This document shows positions 38,051 to 50,220 of a stretch of 64,000 nt of DNA, in pieces (the first letter of the stretch is position 1; every line of letters begins with the position of its first letter). The translations under genes and the position numbers were made by a program. Origin of the DNA: Trogon surrucura (taxonomy: Eukaryota > Chordata > Aves > Trogoniformes > Trogonidae). The notes beneath the pieces were generated by a model that saw only the letters and a program-made list of their open reading frames with translations, was not told the DNA's origin and did not search any database. The stretch is taken from positions 22,433,001 to 22,497,000 of the forward strand of contig CM036626.1 of NCBI GenBank assembly GCA_020746105.1, written 5' to 3'.

Positions 38051-38768
38051 TGTCCTGGTTGGAGAGCACCAGGCTAAAAGTTCTCTTGGGCTCCTGGTAC
38101 AGGTGGGTCTGTCACAATGGAGGTGGGCTGGCAGCTGTGCCTGTGGGGAGGAGATGATGGCTCAGGTGAGCCAGATGGGCCCATCACAGCGTTCCTTCCC
38201 ATGATGCTAAATATAACAGGAGCCCTGAGAAGACTCCTTGGGGTTTTTAGTGTTGCTGGGTTGGGAGGATTGCTGTGGACTGTTCCTTATCTTTCCCTGC
38301 GCTGCTGGTGTTCTTGCCTCCTGTTTTCATGCTGCAGAGGAGCACAGTTTGTCAGGACAGGTTGTCTTGCCCTGCTTCCACAGGTGAGAGCAGCACAGGT
38401 CACTTTCTGGTCTGTTTTTGGACTATCATTGGGACTCTGGGCTCAGATTCTCCTGTCTGCTGCTGAATCCAGTCTGAAGCCTTTTTCTGTTCAGGACCTA
38501 GTTATCATCTGGAAGGTTCTACATTAGCATACTCTCTTGTATCTTTGGATATATTTGCATGCTTGCATAATATCTGTATATAGTTCAATATATTCATTGT
38601 TATTGGAAGTGTTACTTTTTTTTTTGTTATACTGATTCTTTTTTTTTTTTTTTCAAAAAAAAGTCTCTGTCCCTGGTTCCCCTGTTATCCTTCCCTGGGA
38701 AGGTGGCAGGGGGATTACAGAAAGCATCTATGAAAATTTAGTAGCCAGTCCAGCCTTAAACTGTGACA
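38051..38768 (+). mobile_element. Solo LTR of a related retroviral family (family A')
   Basis: Starts TGTCCTGGTTGG and ends AAACTGTGACA, about 718 bp. Flanks CACCT and TACCT match at four of five bases. Its last 120 bases resemble the ends of the 37071 and 47772 LTRs (GTCTCT..., AGTAGCCAGTCCAGCC) but the middle differs. Two long T-runs lie at about 38610 and 38640. Confidence 0.75.
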
Positions 38769-40167
38769 TACCTTGAAAAGATGAGCTAAACATATGAGGT
38801 GTGATTACTCCTCTACACTTGCTATAGCTCTCCTTGCCACTTGTACTTTCTACTTTGATTCTGCAATGCTGCGTGTAGTGTCACCTTTGAAAGATAGCAG
38901 TGAATTTCCTAAGTATGTTGGCAGTGTCTCTGGCCACACATGAGATGTGAAATCTAGGTGTGAAGGACTGAAATGTGGTTTTCACAGCAATAGCATATGG
39001 GTCTCTCAGGACATTCCTGACTGCTCTATTACAAGCATTTCTTGGCTGACTCTGTGGCTTCCTTTAGAACAGCCATGAGGCTTGTGGTTAGGGCTATATA
39101 TGGGAGGAAGGCTGTTCCTACACATTGTTTAGCTAAGGGAGACCATGGGGAGCTCACATTTGTCTCTGGAAATCTTGACATTCTGCTCAGCTTCAAAGGA
39201 GATAAGCATGGGGGGTGGGAATGAAATGATAACAGCTGGCTGGAACAGGGTTTGTTTTTCATAATGAGGTAATTTAGTCAAGCCATAGGATAAAAGAAAG
39301 TGTTCGTATTTTTCCAGCTCTTTTGAGACTTTTCAGAATAAGCTTGACAAGATGCAGACACCCTTGCGACTTCTGTTTTAGATGGAATTCCATCTGTGAA
39401 CAGTCATCTTATCCAACTAAACTGTAACGTTTTCTGCTGGATATTTCACAGTATGTGTTTTTCTTCAACAACTTGGGAAAAGTATGTGCCTACCTCTAGA
39501 TTACATCTAGAGACAGAAGCAATTAAGCCTCTCTTGGCTCCTGGTGTTTGTGAAAATAGTAGTTTTCTAAAAAAAATACAGGTAAAACAGGGAGTTCTTC
39601 CAAATGATGCATTTGCTATTTCATGGAGTACTATAGTAACTGCCAAATTGTTGGTCATCTCCATCTTAGCATTTTAAAAATGCTTCACCATGATTTTCCA
39701 ACTTTTTAGGATTCTCTTTTCCATATTCAAATGATTCCACCAAGTAGCCTTTCCATCAGTGCTTTAATTGTAAAAGTTGTGAAGGTAATATAACTCCATA
39801 GGGAGCTGATCATGGAGCATCATTCCAGGGGTGTGTATCAGAGAGAGGGAATTAGTCCTTTAGTCTTTAAGATGTTATTTCTGCTGCTGCTATCTTTTAC
39901 TTCTGCTGCGAATCAGTGAACTTGCTTTTGCCTTCCTAACATGTCCAACATCTGCATCTGACTTGTCACTGAATGGCAATCCATCTGTCTTTCCAAATTC
40001 CTTGACTCTACCTGTGCGGCTTTGACCCCGTGATCTCGGCAAGGTTCGACTGCTTCCGGAAGGATCTTTTGGGGCAACCACTTGAGAAACAAGGTGATCT
40101 AAATAATCTGCAACCTATGCACTAGAGTCATAGGAGCTATCAGCTGGCTTTGATGTTGAGAAGCCAA
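38769..40167. other. Intergenic, no gene seen
   Basis: Unique sequence without CR1 or LTR homology that I can see. Short frames at 39029-39677 have no recognisable content. Confidence 0.5.
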
Positions 40168-40860
40168 ATAGAATGACAGAATGTGTTGGGCTGGAAGGGG
40201 CATTTAGAGGTCATCTAGTCCAACCCCCCTGCAGTGAGCAGGGACATCTTTCACTAGATCGGGTTGCTCAGAGCCCCATCCAGCCTGACCTTGGATGCCT
40301 CCAGCATGGACCTCTGAGGGACACCACTTGTCACCTGTCTCCATCTGGACATTGGACCATTGACCACCACCCTCTGGGTGCGACCATCCAGCCAATTCCT
40401 TATCCACCAAACAGCTCATCCATCGGATACGTGTGTCTCCAACTTAGATAGAAGGATGTTGTGGGGGACTGTGTCAAAGACCTTGCACAAGTCCATCTAG
40501 ATGACATCCATTGCTCTACCCTTGTCTACTGATGCAGTCACTCCATCGTAGAAAGCTACTGGTTGGTCAGGCAGGACCTGCCCTTGGTGAAGCCGTACTG
40601 GCTGTCTCTAATCACCTTCCTACCCTCTATGTGCATTGTCAGAGGTTCTAGGAGGTTCCGTTCCATGGTCTTTCCAGATGTGGAGGTGAGGCTGACCGGT
40701 TGGTAGTTCCCAGGGTCATCCTTTCTATCCTTTTTAGAAATGGACGTGTCTTGTTTTAGACCAGACTGGAAAATCAAATGCCTTTGGCCATCATTTATAA
40801 CCTGCTCCAGACTTTGTGGAAGCAAGATTTGCCCTTGGGTTTGCCGTGGCAACTTGCTGT
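40168..40860 (-). mobile_element. CR1 LINE copy with internal deletion
   Basis: 40168-40290 is a CR1 3' end (AATGACAGAATGTG, TTGGGCTGGAAGGGG) on the minus strand. The sequence then jumps directly into the reverse-transcriptase region, whose minus-strand reading includes DDPGNYQPVSLTS and YGFTKGRSCLTNQ, both typical of the CR1 RT. The C-terminal ORF2 segment that normally sits between is missing. Frameshifts and stops are present. Confidence 0.85.
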
Positions 40861-43800
40861 TGAAGCCATGTTCTGTATATAATTGTCATAAATTAAAGTG
40901 CGCTTTCATTTTGTGTTCAGGAATAGAATCTGTGAACTACTTGTATTCAAAATAAAGATCTCTCCGCTAAAGTTTGTATCATACAAATGAGAGTGGATCA
41001 CTGGCTTCCTGGGGAGGTCCAGACTATGGCTATTTCGATGAAAATAAAAACTAATCTTGATTCCTTCTAGACAGTTTTTACCAAGGAGTTGAAGTGACTT
41101 GGCTCAAAATAGAGTAGCAGCTCCCCACAGATACAGTGTGGTATTTGTGTAGAAAACAAGTGTAAGGAGCCCATGGTGCTTTGGAACCAGCAGATTGCCT
41201 ATGATCTTCTGTGCAAGGATGGGTTCACTGGCCATACATACAGAAATGCAGCTGCCATCTGCACCCCAGGTAGGGAAGGTATGACAGCAACAGCCAGTCG
41301 GGATGTGGTGGGGGGATACGAAGAGGCTGAAACAGCCTGAAGATCGCGTGTCAGGTTTTCTCATTTCCCAGATCTGAATCTATCTGAATTTCAGCTCATT
41401 CCTAACTGCTTTATGAGGCATCTCAAGCTGTCTAACCAGTAATATAATAATGGCAGATCACAATGGACTCATCACAGACCATGAAGAATAGCCTATGAGC
41501 CAAGCAATATGCTATCTTTAAATGATATAATGCTTCTTGCAGACAGGAATATTAATCACACCAGGAACTGACATGATCTGATGGAAGGCACTGTTATTAA
41601 TATTATCTTGCTTGGAAGCATTTGCAGTGGTAATAGTAATTTTAATAATGCCAGAACAAAATAAGCTGTGTTGGCTAGTTTCGTGGCGAATGGGAACACT
41701 GAGAAAGGCGATACGTAAACAGATTAATTCATGAAGGAAGTGGACCAGATTTCTCTGACAACTCAGATGCGACTGGGCAGGGAGGGAACTTTTTTTTTTG
41801 TTTTAAAGGTTGTATTTGCTTCATCAATCGTCACAATCTTGTTTAAAATCTAATTCAGTTATCATGTTCTTGTTGCTGTCCAGAGACTGAATGTTATTAG
41901 AAGGATTTCGTATACAATTTCTGCCACAAGCAATTTACTATTATTTTATTATTCTAATCTGACTGGTTCCCATGGAGTCTCTGAAACCAAATCATATCAG
42001 AGGAAGATGAATATTAACAATCCTATCTCTCTCAGGAAAGCTAATAAAAGGATGGAGATCTTGTGCCTTAGTCCAACACAGAGTACTATGAAATGGCCAT
42101 GAAAGTGTTGACGTTAGTTTTCATGATTGCTAGTTCTGTTGTTTACTGCTTAGATTGAGCGCAAGCCTTTTCTACACTTGTGCAAAGACCCAGCAAGATT
42201 ACAGTGGAAATAATGACTTTATAAGCCAAATAATGAGGCGTGTGGCAGAAGTAGAGCTGTCACCACGGTTTAGTAGCAAACTGAAGAGCCAGGAGGACTG
42301 CATTTCATTCCTTCCTTTGTTACATTCTGTTTTGCGTTTAGGTACATTCTGCCTCAGAGTATTGCATACCAATCAATAATGAAGAAACAGATACATTGGA
42401 GCAGCATCTTTAGGCAGATGGCAAACTTCCCAACATTTTTAACAATATTAAAAACACTTACAGGTTAAGAGTTCTCAATACCCTGACACATTCAAGCTGG
42501 GTTGATAGCCATGACTGGTAGCAAGTCAACTGATGCTGTATTACTTTCCCAATGGGATAACTATAATTGGGCTTTTGGCTTTAAAATCTCTCAGGCAAAA
42601 GGAGGAAAATTAAACTGTAGAAATTGAGACATTTTAAAACCTTTCTTTCTGGACCAATTCTCCTAACTAAAGAGGAAATACAGGCTCCTCTATATTTGCC
42701 AGATGCACAGAAAATGATTACCCACATATGAATTATCTTATCCCTGCAAATGGAGTGTTAAGACCCTTTAGTTGCTTGTGTGATAAGATGCTGATAAGAA
42801 ATATCAAGAAACCTGTGTCCTGGGCTACCTCCATTTGAGAGCTGAATTAGTTAAACAGGGGGGTAATGCTAGTGTTCCAGCCTCTGCATGTTGGTGCCTG
42901 AGATGCACGTCAAGCTGTGTTCAAGATTTGAATAGCCTTTGGGCTGAGACATTACTGTTACTATGGCCCAATATCTCAGTTCTCTATTCACAAGAACAGC
43001 CATTCATGACACTTTGGTTAAAAGGGATTTCTATTGAAAAAGGCCAGTTTGCCTGAAATGTGTTGAGGCGGGAGAGAGGGAAGGGGTGAAAATTATTAAT
43101 TCGTGTCTTTTCCACAAAAATAACACTTAAGAATTTCCCTAGGTATCATCATCCTCATCCTGGATTAATGTCTCAGGTCCAGCTCAGATCATCACACAAC
43201 TAGACATCATTGTCCTTGAATTACTGTGTTCCTTCCTTTCTCTCTGTGGTGTACAAGAATGTACAAGAATGTCTTTGGTCAGACCTCTCTAAGATGCTAC
43301 TTTGTTCTCCACACTAATTTGATCATGAAGTCCATGCGTAAGCCTCTTAACAGCAAATGCATACAGCAATCCCTTAACAGAGTTGTCCTAGATGTTCAGA
43401 ATTTTGGTCTGTACATTACCCTGTCCCTGCCCAGTTTTGACCTAAAAACTGCTATTGGTGGTTTTCTGGAGTGGCTCTTACATTGTGGTAGCAGCTGATG
43501 ACATTTTTTTTGCTCATCTGAGACTGTGAGTGAGCATACCACAGTGGCAAGGCAGATCTGAAGCCTGAGACGTAGTGAGGTTGGGAAGATCTGTGCTTTG
43601 CTAGGGCTAAGCATCCTCTATTAGCATCCTCTACAGAGGCAGAGGTGGCTTTTCTTGACAGGAGAGCTGATTCTACAGAACAGCACTGATGTTGCAAGAA
43701 CTGCTTTTAGTTTAGTTCTCGTGCTTGGCAAAAAGTATAGTCCCAGCTGGAGTGTCCTCCAGCTAGAGAATGAAGAAGGCAAGCTTAAAGACTATGGATT

Positions 43801-43934
43801 ACATGGCACTGACCTGTTTACTGAGGGCTTTCCCTTGCCCTCCAGTGCATTAGAGGACACCTTGCCCTCTGTGACTGGATCGGCAGTGGTAGGTTATTGG
43901 GGCAGCTGAGAGGCACAAAATGTCCATAGACTGT
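40861..43934. other. Intergenic, no gene seen
   Basis: About 3 kb of unique, AT-rich sequence. I see no exon with splice signals, no LTR and no CR1 piece. A small tandem duplication of GTACAAGAAT lies near 43253-43269. Confidence 0.5.
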
Positions 43935-44012
43935 ATCTGGCCAGACCTCTCCTACGAAGACAGCCTGAGTGAGTTGGGGTTGTTCAGCCTGGAAAAAAAA
44001 GAAGGCACACTT
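43935..44012 (+). mobile_element. Short CR1 ORF2 fragment
   Basis: The stretch ...CTCCTACGAAGACAGCCTGAGTGAGTTGGGGTTGTTCAGCCTGGAAAA... is the CR1 segment coding for the [14 protein letters not shown] motif. It is cut off on both sides. Confidence 0.7.
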
Positions 44013-44255
44013 GGGTTGGGGAGTGGGGGGAAGTATATTTTTTAAATGTAGTTAAAGTCCATTAGGATAAGCACTTGCCGTGCCAATACATGCAGTGTTT
44101 CCCTGGACAATCTTCTTCTCAAGCAATGTGGTTGTCAGTCCCCAGACGGAGCCAAATTGTCTGCTCTCCAGTTCTTGCTGCAGTGTGAGGGGATAAGGGA
44201 AGGGCACATTTAATTGGTCAGAGCTGACTCTGGAACCTATACATGTCTTAGCTGG

Positions 44256-45299
44256 TGTCATGGTTTGACCCTGGTCCGCAGCCAGGTACCCATGCAGCCA
44301 CTCTCTCACTCCCCCTTCTCTGCTAGGCAGGGGGAGAAAATATTTCCAAGGGCTCAGGGTTTGAGATAAGGACAGGGGAGATCACTCTCATTTACCGTCC
44401 TGGGCAAAACAGACTCGATTTTGGGGAAATTAATTACATTTATTAAGAGAACCAATCAGAGGGGAGTAGTGAGAAATGAGAAAAAACAAATAAATCTTAA
44501 AGCAGAACATCTTCCCCCCATCCCTCCCTTTTTCACGGGCTTAACATCAATCCCGATTTCTCCACCTCCTCCCCCGAGCGGCGCAGGGGGACAGGGAATG
44601 GGGGTTACAGTCAGTTCATCTGACATTGGTTCCACCACTTCTTCACTCCAGAGGAGGCCTCTTCACTCTTCCCCAGGGCCGTTGTGGGTTCCCTCTCATG
44701 GGAGACAAGCTTCATGCTCTCTTCTCTGGCGTGAGTCATCCCACGAAGGGCAATCCATCACAAACTGCCCAACGTGAGACACCTCATGAGGGGCAGCCCA
44801 CCCCTTGTGAGTCTGAGGTGCAGTCCTTCAGGGGAAACTGCTCCAGCGTGGGTCCCCTGCCACGTCACAGAAGTCCCACCAGCCAACCTGCCCCAGCGTG
44901 GGCATTCCTCTCTTCCACAGGCTACAGGTTCTGGCAGCGATCCGCTCTGATGCGGGCTTCCCACGGGCTGCAGGGGACTCTCTGCTCCGGCACCTGGAGC
45001 TCATCCTCACCCCCCCTCCTTCTTAACTGACATTTGTGTCTTCACAGATTCTCACTCCTCCATCTCTGTCCCAGCTGTTGTGGCGCAGTTCTTTTTCCCC
45101 GTTCTTAAATATGTTTTCACAGAGGCGTTCCTCTCCTATCACTTTACTGATAGGCTCAGCCTTGGCCAGGGGCGGGTCCCTCTTTGGAGCCGGCTGGCAT
45201 TGGCTCTATCAATCTTGGGGAGCTTCTAGCAGCTTCTTGCAGAAGCCACCCTGCAGCTCCCCCCCCGCTGCCAAAATCCAACCAGGCCAACCCAATACA
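44256..45299 (-). mobile_element. Solo LTR (1044 bp) with perfect 5-bp target duplication
   Basis: The plus strand reads TGTCATGGTTTGACCCTGG at the left end and ACCCAATACA at the right. GCTGG occurs immediately outside both ends (44251-44255 and 45300-45304). AATAAA is present on the minus strand at 44439-44444, so the element reads leftward. The opening TGTCATGGTTTGACC followed by CACTCTCTCACTCCC is a pattern familiar from avian ERV LTRs. No internal genes remain. Confidence 0.88.
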
Positions 45300-45304
45300 G
45301 CTGG

Positions 45305-47089
45305 AGTCATAACTTACAGGCAAGTGTCACATGCAAAGATGTGAACAGGTACACCTTCACCACAGTACACCCTGACCTACAACAAACCACAAGCCTCACT
45401 GACTGCCTTTGCTTGTGACCAGTGAATTCTTTGCAATGAGTTCCTCTCTCATCCTTTGCACCTGGCTCATGAGACCATGCAGCGCAAAGGTGACACTGCT
45501 CTGGCAGATTTGTCTTTTGCGTGTCTAGGGACCTGTCACAGGAGTTGTGGAAAAAACCCCAGCTGTTTGCACTGCTGCTGTCACTCAGGCCTGAGGTCAC
45601 AACCCAACCACAAAAGGGAGGGAGAAGAAAGTGGTAAAGGAGGTCATCACAGCAGATCAATGTGCTTTCCCAAAGCAGCACTACTCAGCAAGATCCTGGT
45701 TTTGAGATTGCACTTTAACCTTTGTGATACCTTTACCGGTGTTGTATTTATTTCCTTGAGCTGTGAAATGGAGTTAATAAATTTTGTCAACTGCAATATA
45801 GTGCTGCAAAATAATACATACTTAAAAGGTAAATTTTTGCAGTCGGGCGGACCTGAGAGCCCTGCTACTCATCATGTGGTGCTGGTGGGAAATCATTGCT
45901 GAAAATGTCGACACATTAAATCCACAATTTCTAGTACTACGTTTTGTGCTGCACCATGCCATTTCAACAGACATGTTTCTCATGGCAGGTATTTATAGGT
46001 GTGTCCTGCATTCTATTTAAATATTCTTGTTTTACTCAGTGGTGACCAAAAAGAAAGAAAAAAGGGAGAGGTAAGGAGAAAAAAAAAGGAGTAAAAGTCA
46101 GAGCCTATTTTAGACAGTTGTTTTCTCCATTGCACACCCTTGACCATCTGCTTTGTCAGTCCCCACAGGATACATGTAGCAGCTGGAATAATAAGTGAGA
46201 ATTATGTCTTGGAAGGCAATTTATAATCTGATGGATAGTTTATGGCACCAATTTTCTTCCCTGCCAATATTAACAAAATACGACAGGGAAAATAATCAGA
46301 TAAAGCCAGGAATAAAATCTACACAAGCTGCCAGCAGGAGCCTCTCGTCAGCCCTATGCCCTCCGTCAGTTACTAAAGAGAGGTGCTTCCTATAAACACT
46401 GGAACAGAGCTCATGCTGAGCATTTCCTAAGAAGCATTGAGTATTTGAAGTCTCCCTTGGGCTATTGCAGGTGTTCAGCACCTTTATGGAGGAGCTGAGT
46501 ATGGCCAAGGACAGGGCTCTTGCAGGGGTGTGCACTTTAGCCATTTACTCTGCACAACAAATATTTGCTCTTTAAAAATGCACTTACACCCACTCCCAGT
46601 CACTCACTTTTTTGGGTGACCTTTAAATACACAAATTAAAAGGATACTGTCAGTGCAGAAATAACAACATGATTGGGTGTAATATGGCACAAATTCCATA
46701 TCTGTAGATTGAACTGAAAATCTTGGAAACATTTAAAACAAATCCTGTAAACAGAGCAAAAAGAAAACCAAAAGAAAAACCAAAAAACCTCAGTGCCATT
46801 CCTCCAGTGATGGTGTTTCCCTCCCTTTTAGACTTCATGTAATTTGGAGCAGGAAACAAGAGATGGGTTTAACTTCCCATTTACAGTTAGTTTCTTACTG
46901 TCCTATATCCCAGACATCCTAAACCAATATTGCTTTTGCTTGACTCACAGCATTATTGGGGAATAATTACACAAAACAGGAATATGCTTTCTTAGCAGAC
47001 AGAGTTACTGACACTAAATTAGGTCATATTGTCTAATATTTACAGCGTTTTTAAAGATGTCTTGAAGTTTCGTAGTCACATTCATATAT
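45305..47089. other. Intergenic, no gene seen
   Basis: Unique sequence. An A-rich stretch with AAAGAAAGAAAAAAGG units lies near 46050-46092. No recognisable protein. Confidence 0.5.
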
Positions 47090-47192
47090 ATATATGTAAA
47101 TCACAGCTGTCTCTGTGTGTGCAAAAATCCATGTACCTTTAATTGATATTCTGATTTTTGCACACACATAGACAGATGTGATTTATATATAT
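47090..47192. repeat. Long hairpin, MITE-like palindrome or miRNA-like precursor
   Basis: Arms 47090-47129 and 47153-47192 are reverse complements at about 36 of 40 positions around a 23-base loop. The arms carry AAATCACA..CTGTCT and TGTGTGTGCAAAAATC, and the outer ends run into TATATATA. The build resembles the short palindromic DNA-transposon derivatives (MADE1-type) that flank TA targets. It could equally fold as a pre-miRNA-like stem. Confidence 0.8.
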
Positions 47193-47771
47193 CCTGCTCC
47201 ATCCAAGGATAATATTACATTAAAATGTGCTAGTTCCACGTATGGTTTATGCCACTATTAGTCTGATGTTGCCGCTGAAACCAGCAAACTTGCTCACTCA
47301 CCCCATGTTTGCACTGTCTCTCATGCCTGTGCTGCCCTTTGTGTAGCTGTGCTCTTTGTGTAGCTGTCTCTCAATATCTGAGAGACTTCTGTGGTTCACA
47401 TACCAGGGGTGTGTTTGTGGAGCCATGTGTCCCATTTTAGCCTCAGTTTCCCATTTCAAGGTAACTGTCTCTGTAGTAATGCTGACTGCTATAAGCCTGA
47501 GCAGTCCCTGCACCTGAACCCAAATCTTAGAGGTTTTTTTTTTTTTACATTGTTTTGTCAGTCAATAGCTGAGGTGGCTGAGGATTTTCTCTGATCCTCC
47601 TTTCTCAGACAGCCACCATAGAGTTCCTTCCCAGGGCTGGTGATGGCTGACTTCTAGCCTCCCATGTTAAAAATAACTTAAAAATAAAGACATCTGGCTT
47701 CAGCTAGCCTTCAACCATCAGAATAAATGGTGCTCTTTCACTTCTTGACTGACTCCATTTAAAAGTAGCAG
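47193..47771. other. Intergenic, no gene seen
   Basis: Unique sequence between the hairpin and the next LTR. A short local duplication (TGTGTAGCTGT.CTCT) lies at 47340-47370, and a T-run at about 47535. Confidence 0.45.
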
Positions 47772-48541
47772 TGTCCTGGATTGAGCTAAACAGAACCAAT
47801 TCTGTTCAATGATTTTACTTTTCAGCTCAGGCTCTTCTAAGAGACAGCACTTTCTGCAGTTAACAGCGTGTTTCTGCAGACAGTGCCTGCTGCTTAAAGT
47901 GGTAACGCCCGATGCTTGGAGTTACTACTGAGGACTGGTGTGCAGAAAGGCTCTTACTTATACTTGCTCCTGTGGTAACCAGTCACTGCTGGATCTTGTG
48001 TGCTACATTGAGGGTGCTGGGAAGTAAAAGGGATGCAAGGAAGTAAAAAGATCGTGCCTCCGGGGAGGAACAGACAGGACAGGTGACCCAAACCTGACCC
48101 AACAAGAGTATTCCATTCCATAGACGTCGTCTTCAGTATAAAGCAGAGGAATTGTGGGGTTAAGGCCTCTTCTTCAGTGGCCTGCATCCAAGGAGGACTC
48201 GGTCTGATCTCCTGCGTTTGATCCTAATCTCGAGCTCCCGAATCCAGCCCCTGTGCCTGGTTCCCCTCTGCCGCTGCACCTGGGCTGCCCCGGTGCCGCC
48301 TGCTCTGCAGCACCACTGGGGATTGCTGTCGTGTGAGGGAGTTGGGTTCAATATTGGTTTTGCATATGTTTGCGTTTCATTATTTCCTTATTAATACTGC
48401 TGTTTTTTAATTAAAGCTATTTTAGTTTTCCAATCCGTAAGTCTCTCTACCTTATTTCCTTTCCCTTCTGATCTGGGGAGGGAGAGGGGTTAGAGAGCAT
48501 CTGTCAGCGTTTAGTAGTCGGCCCAACCCTAACCCTTGACA
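47772..48541 (+). mobile_element. Solo LTR of family A, second copy
   Basis: Starts TGTCCTGGATTGAGC and ends CCCTTGACA, 770 bp. It is collinear with 37071-37849 over its whole length, including GCAGTTAACAGCGTGTTTCTG, the TATAAAG box near 48138 and the closing GTCTCTCTACCTTATTTCC. Flanks AGCAG and AGCAT match at four of five bases. It lies in the same orientation as the first copy, about 10 kb away. Confidence 0.85.
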
Positions 48542-48546
48542 AGCAT

Positions 48547-49188
48547 CCAAAAGTATGTCATAGAAAGGAAGCAAAGTGAAAATTTTGCTGGAAGAGAAAT
48601 GGAGATTTCCAGCTATTCCAGGCAGCCATGGGAAAGAAACGTCCATCAAAATTTATTTGCTGCCCTAGGAAATACTCCTCCACTCCCCAGAGAAATGGAT
48701 AGTGTGTGGGCTCCTGCAAGGGGCACTCAGCTGGAAAGGGAAAACCTTAATGAAAACAACTGGTGATGATCCATTACTAGGATGGGTTCAGGAGATGGAA
48801 GTGATGGATTAAGTCCTATGGGAATATACATTAACTTGAAAAGGGTACAACTGTTATCAAGCCAGCTGCTGAAGGCTAGGGATGCAGACTGTGTGTGGAG
48901 GGGTTGTTTAATGGAAACTTCAGCATTTTACTACTACTAGTAGGATATACAGATGTTTCTAATAAGCATCTAAAACTGAAATTTATTCAGCAGGGCTAAC
49001 AGTTTGGCTCTTGGAGGCTGCTACATCCTCTGAAACTGGACTCTGGCAAAGTATAATGGCTGCAGTCTCCTTTGGGGCAAATGCCATTCATTGGAGACTT
49101 TTGGAATGAATTTTAAAGCTAAGTGCAAGTATTGCCTTTTTTATATAGCTAAGTTAAATAAGCTTCACCTTTTTGCCTCCAACAGTGC
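48547..49188. other. Intergenic, no gene seen
   Basis: Unique sequence between two LTRs. No reading frame of note. Confidence 0.45.
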
Positions 49189-50220
49189 TGTCACGTCCCA
49201 CCCACGAGAGGGGGAAAAGTGACTTTTAGATTCATGATACACCACCAGCATGGACAACGGTGAGACAAGTCTCAAGGCCCATACAAAAACATTTATTAAT
49301 TTAACACAACATATAGATCGGACTTACGACAATTGATTCTAATTTAAAAGCACGATAGGGCAGACAATATAACAAAAATCCAGGAAAAGGCTACATAAGC
49401 AATGAACTTACAACTTAATAACAAAGAATAATAAAGGACATCTAAAGACAATATTAAGACAGACAATATTACACTTAACCATCACAAGAAAGAAATTTAA
49501 GCATAAAACTACATAAACAGTACGATAGACCTTGCATTATTTAGCGAGCAAAAGGGAAAAAGAGAGAGAGAGAGACTTAATGATAACAAGGAAAAAAGAC
49601 ATAACAACTTCTAATAGGCAGCATTATACTTCTGATTACAAGACAGAAAGTAAGTATAAACTAAGCAAGCAGTGTGATAGGCCTTGTATTACTTAGTAAG
49701 AGAGGAGAAAAGGGAAGAAGGGGGAGGGGGGGAAAGAGAGAGGTGAGCGGGCAGAGACGGAGATCACTCGTCCTGGTTCCTGCATTTGCAGCTAGCAAGG
49801 GTTCAAGGATGCTGTCATCTTTTCTTCTTCTCCTGCACTTTCCTTCTTGGTGTCTTCATCTCAGGCTACATGCTTCTTCAGTCTGCTTTCTTCTGTCTCT
49901 TGCTTCCTCTTGTTCTTCTTGTTGTACTCTTTGCTTTGCCTTGCCTCAATTTATACACCATTTTCTACATGCGGACGTGCAGAGTGCCAGGTAGGGGGAT
50001 CAAGGCACTTAATTGTTTCTAGGAATTGTCATCAACATGTGCGAATGCCCTATCTCCTTGAAAGATATGCTAGAGATTAGGCCATCCTGCCTCCACAAGA
50101 TTTCCTAATTTCTACACATATTTGTCACTAGGGCTGTTTGAGGCATTTGTAGCCTTATCAGATCGCCCCTCTACAATATTCCATAGGACCAAAAACTGGT
50201 TTTGTTTTCTGACCATGACA
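49189..50220 (-). mobile_element. Probable solo LTR on the minus strand
   Basis: The plus-strand ends are TGTCACGTCCC and ACCATGACA, TG...CA like an LTR, 1032 bp apart. Reading the minus strand, TATAAA lies at 49950-49955 and AATAAA at 49292-49297, in the right order for U3-R-U5. Flanks (GTGC versus AGAA) show no target duplication, so one boundary may be off or mutated. A GA microsatellite lies near 49561-49575. Confidence 0.6.

Noticed and set aside
37071..48541. A complete provirus bounded by the two family A LTRs
   Set aside because: The 10 kb between them holds a CR1 copy and two unrelated LTRs but no gag, pol or env. The outer flanks do not form a target duplication.
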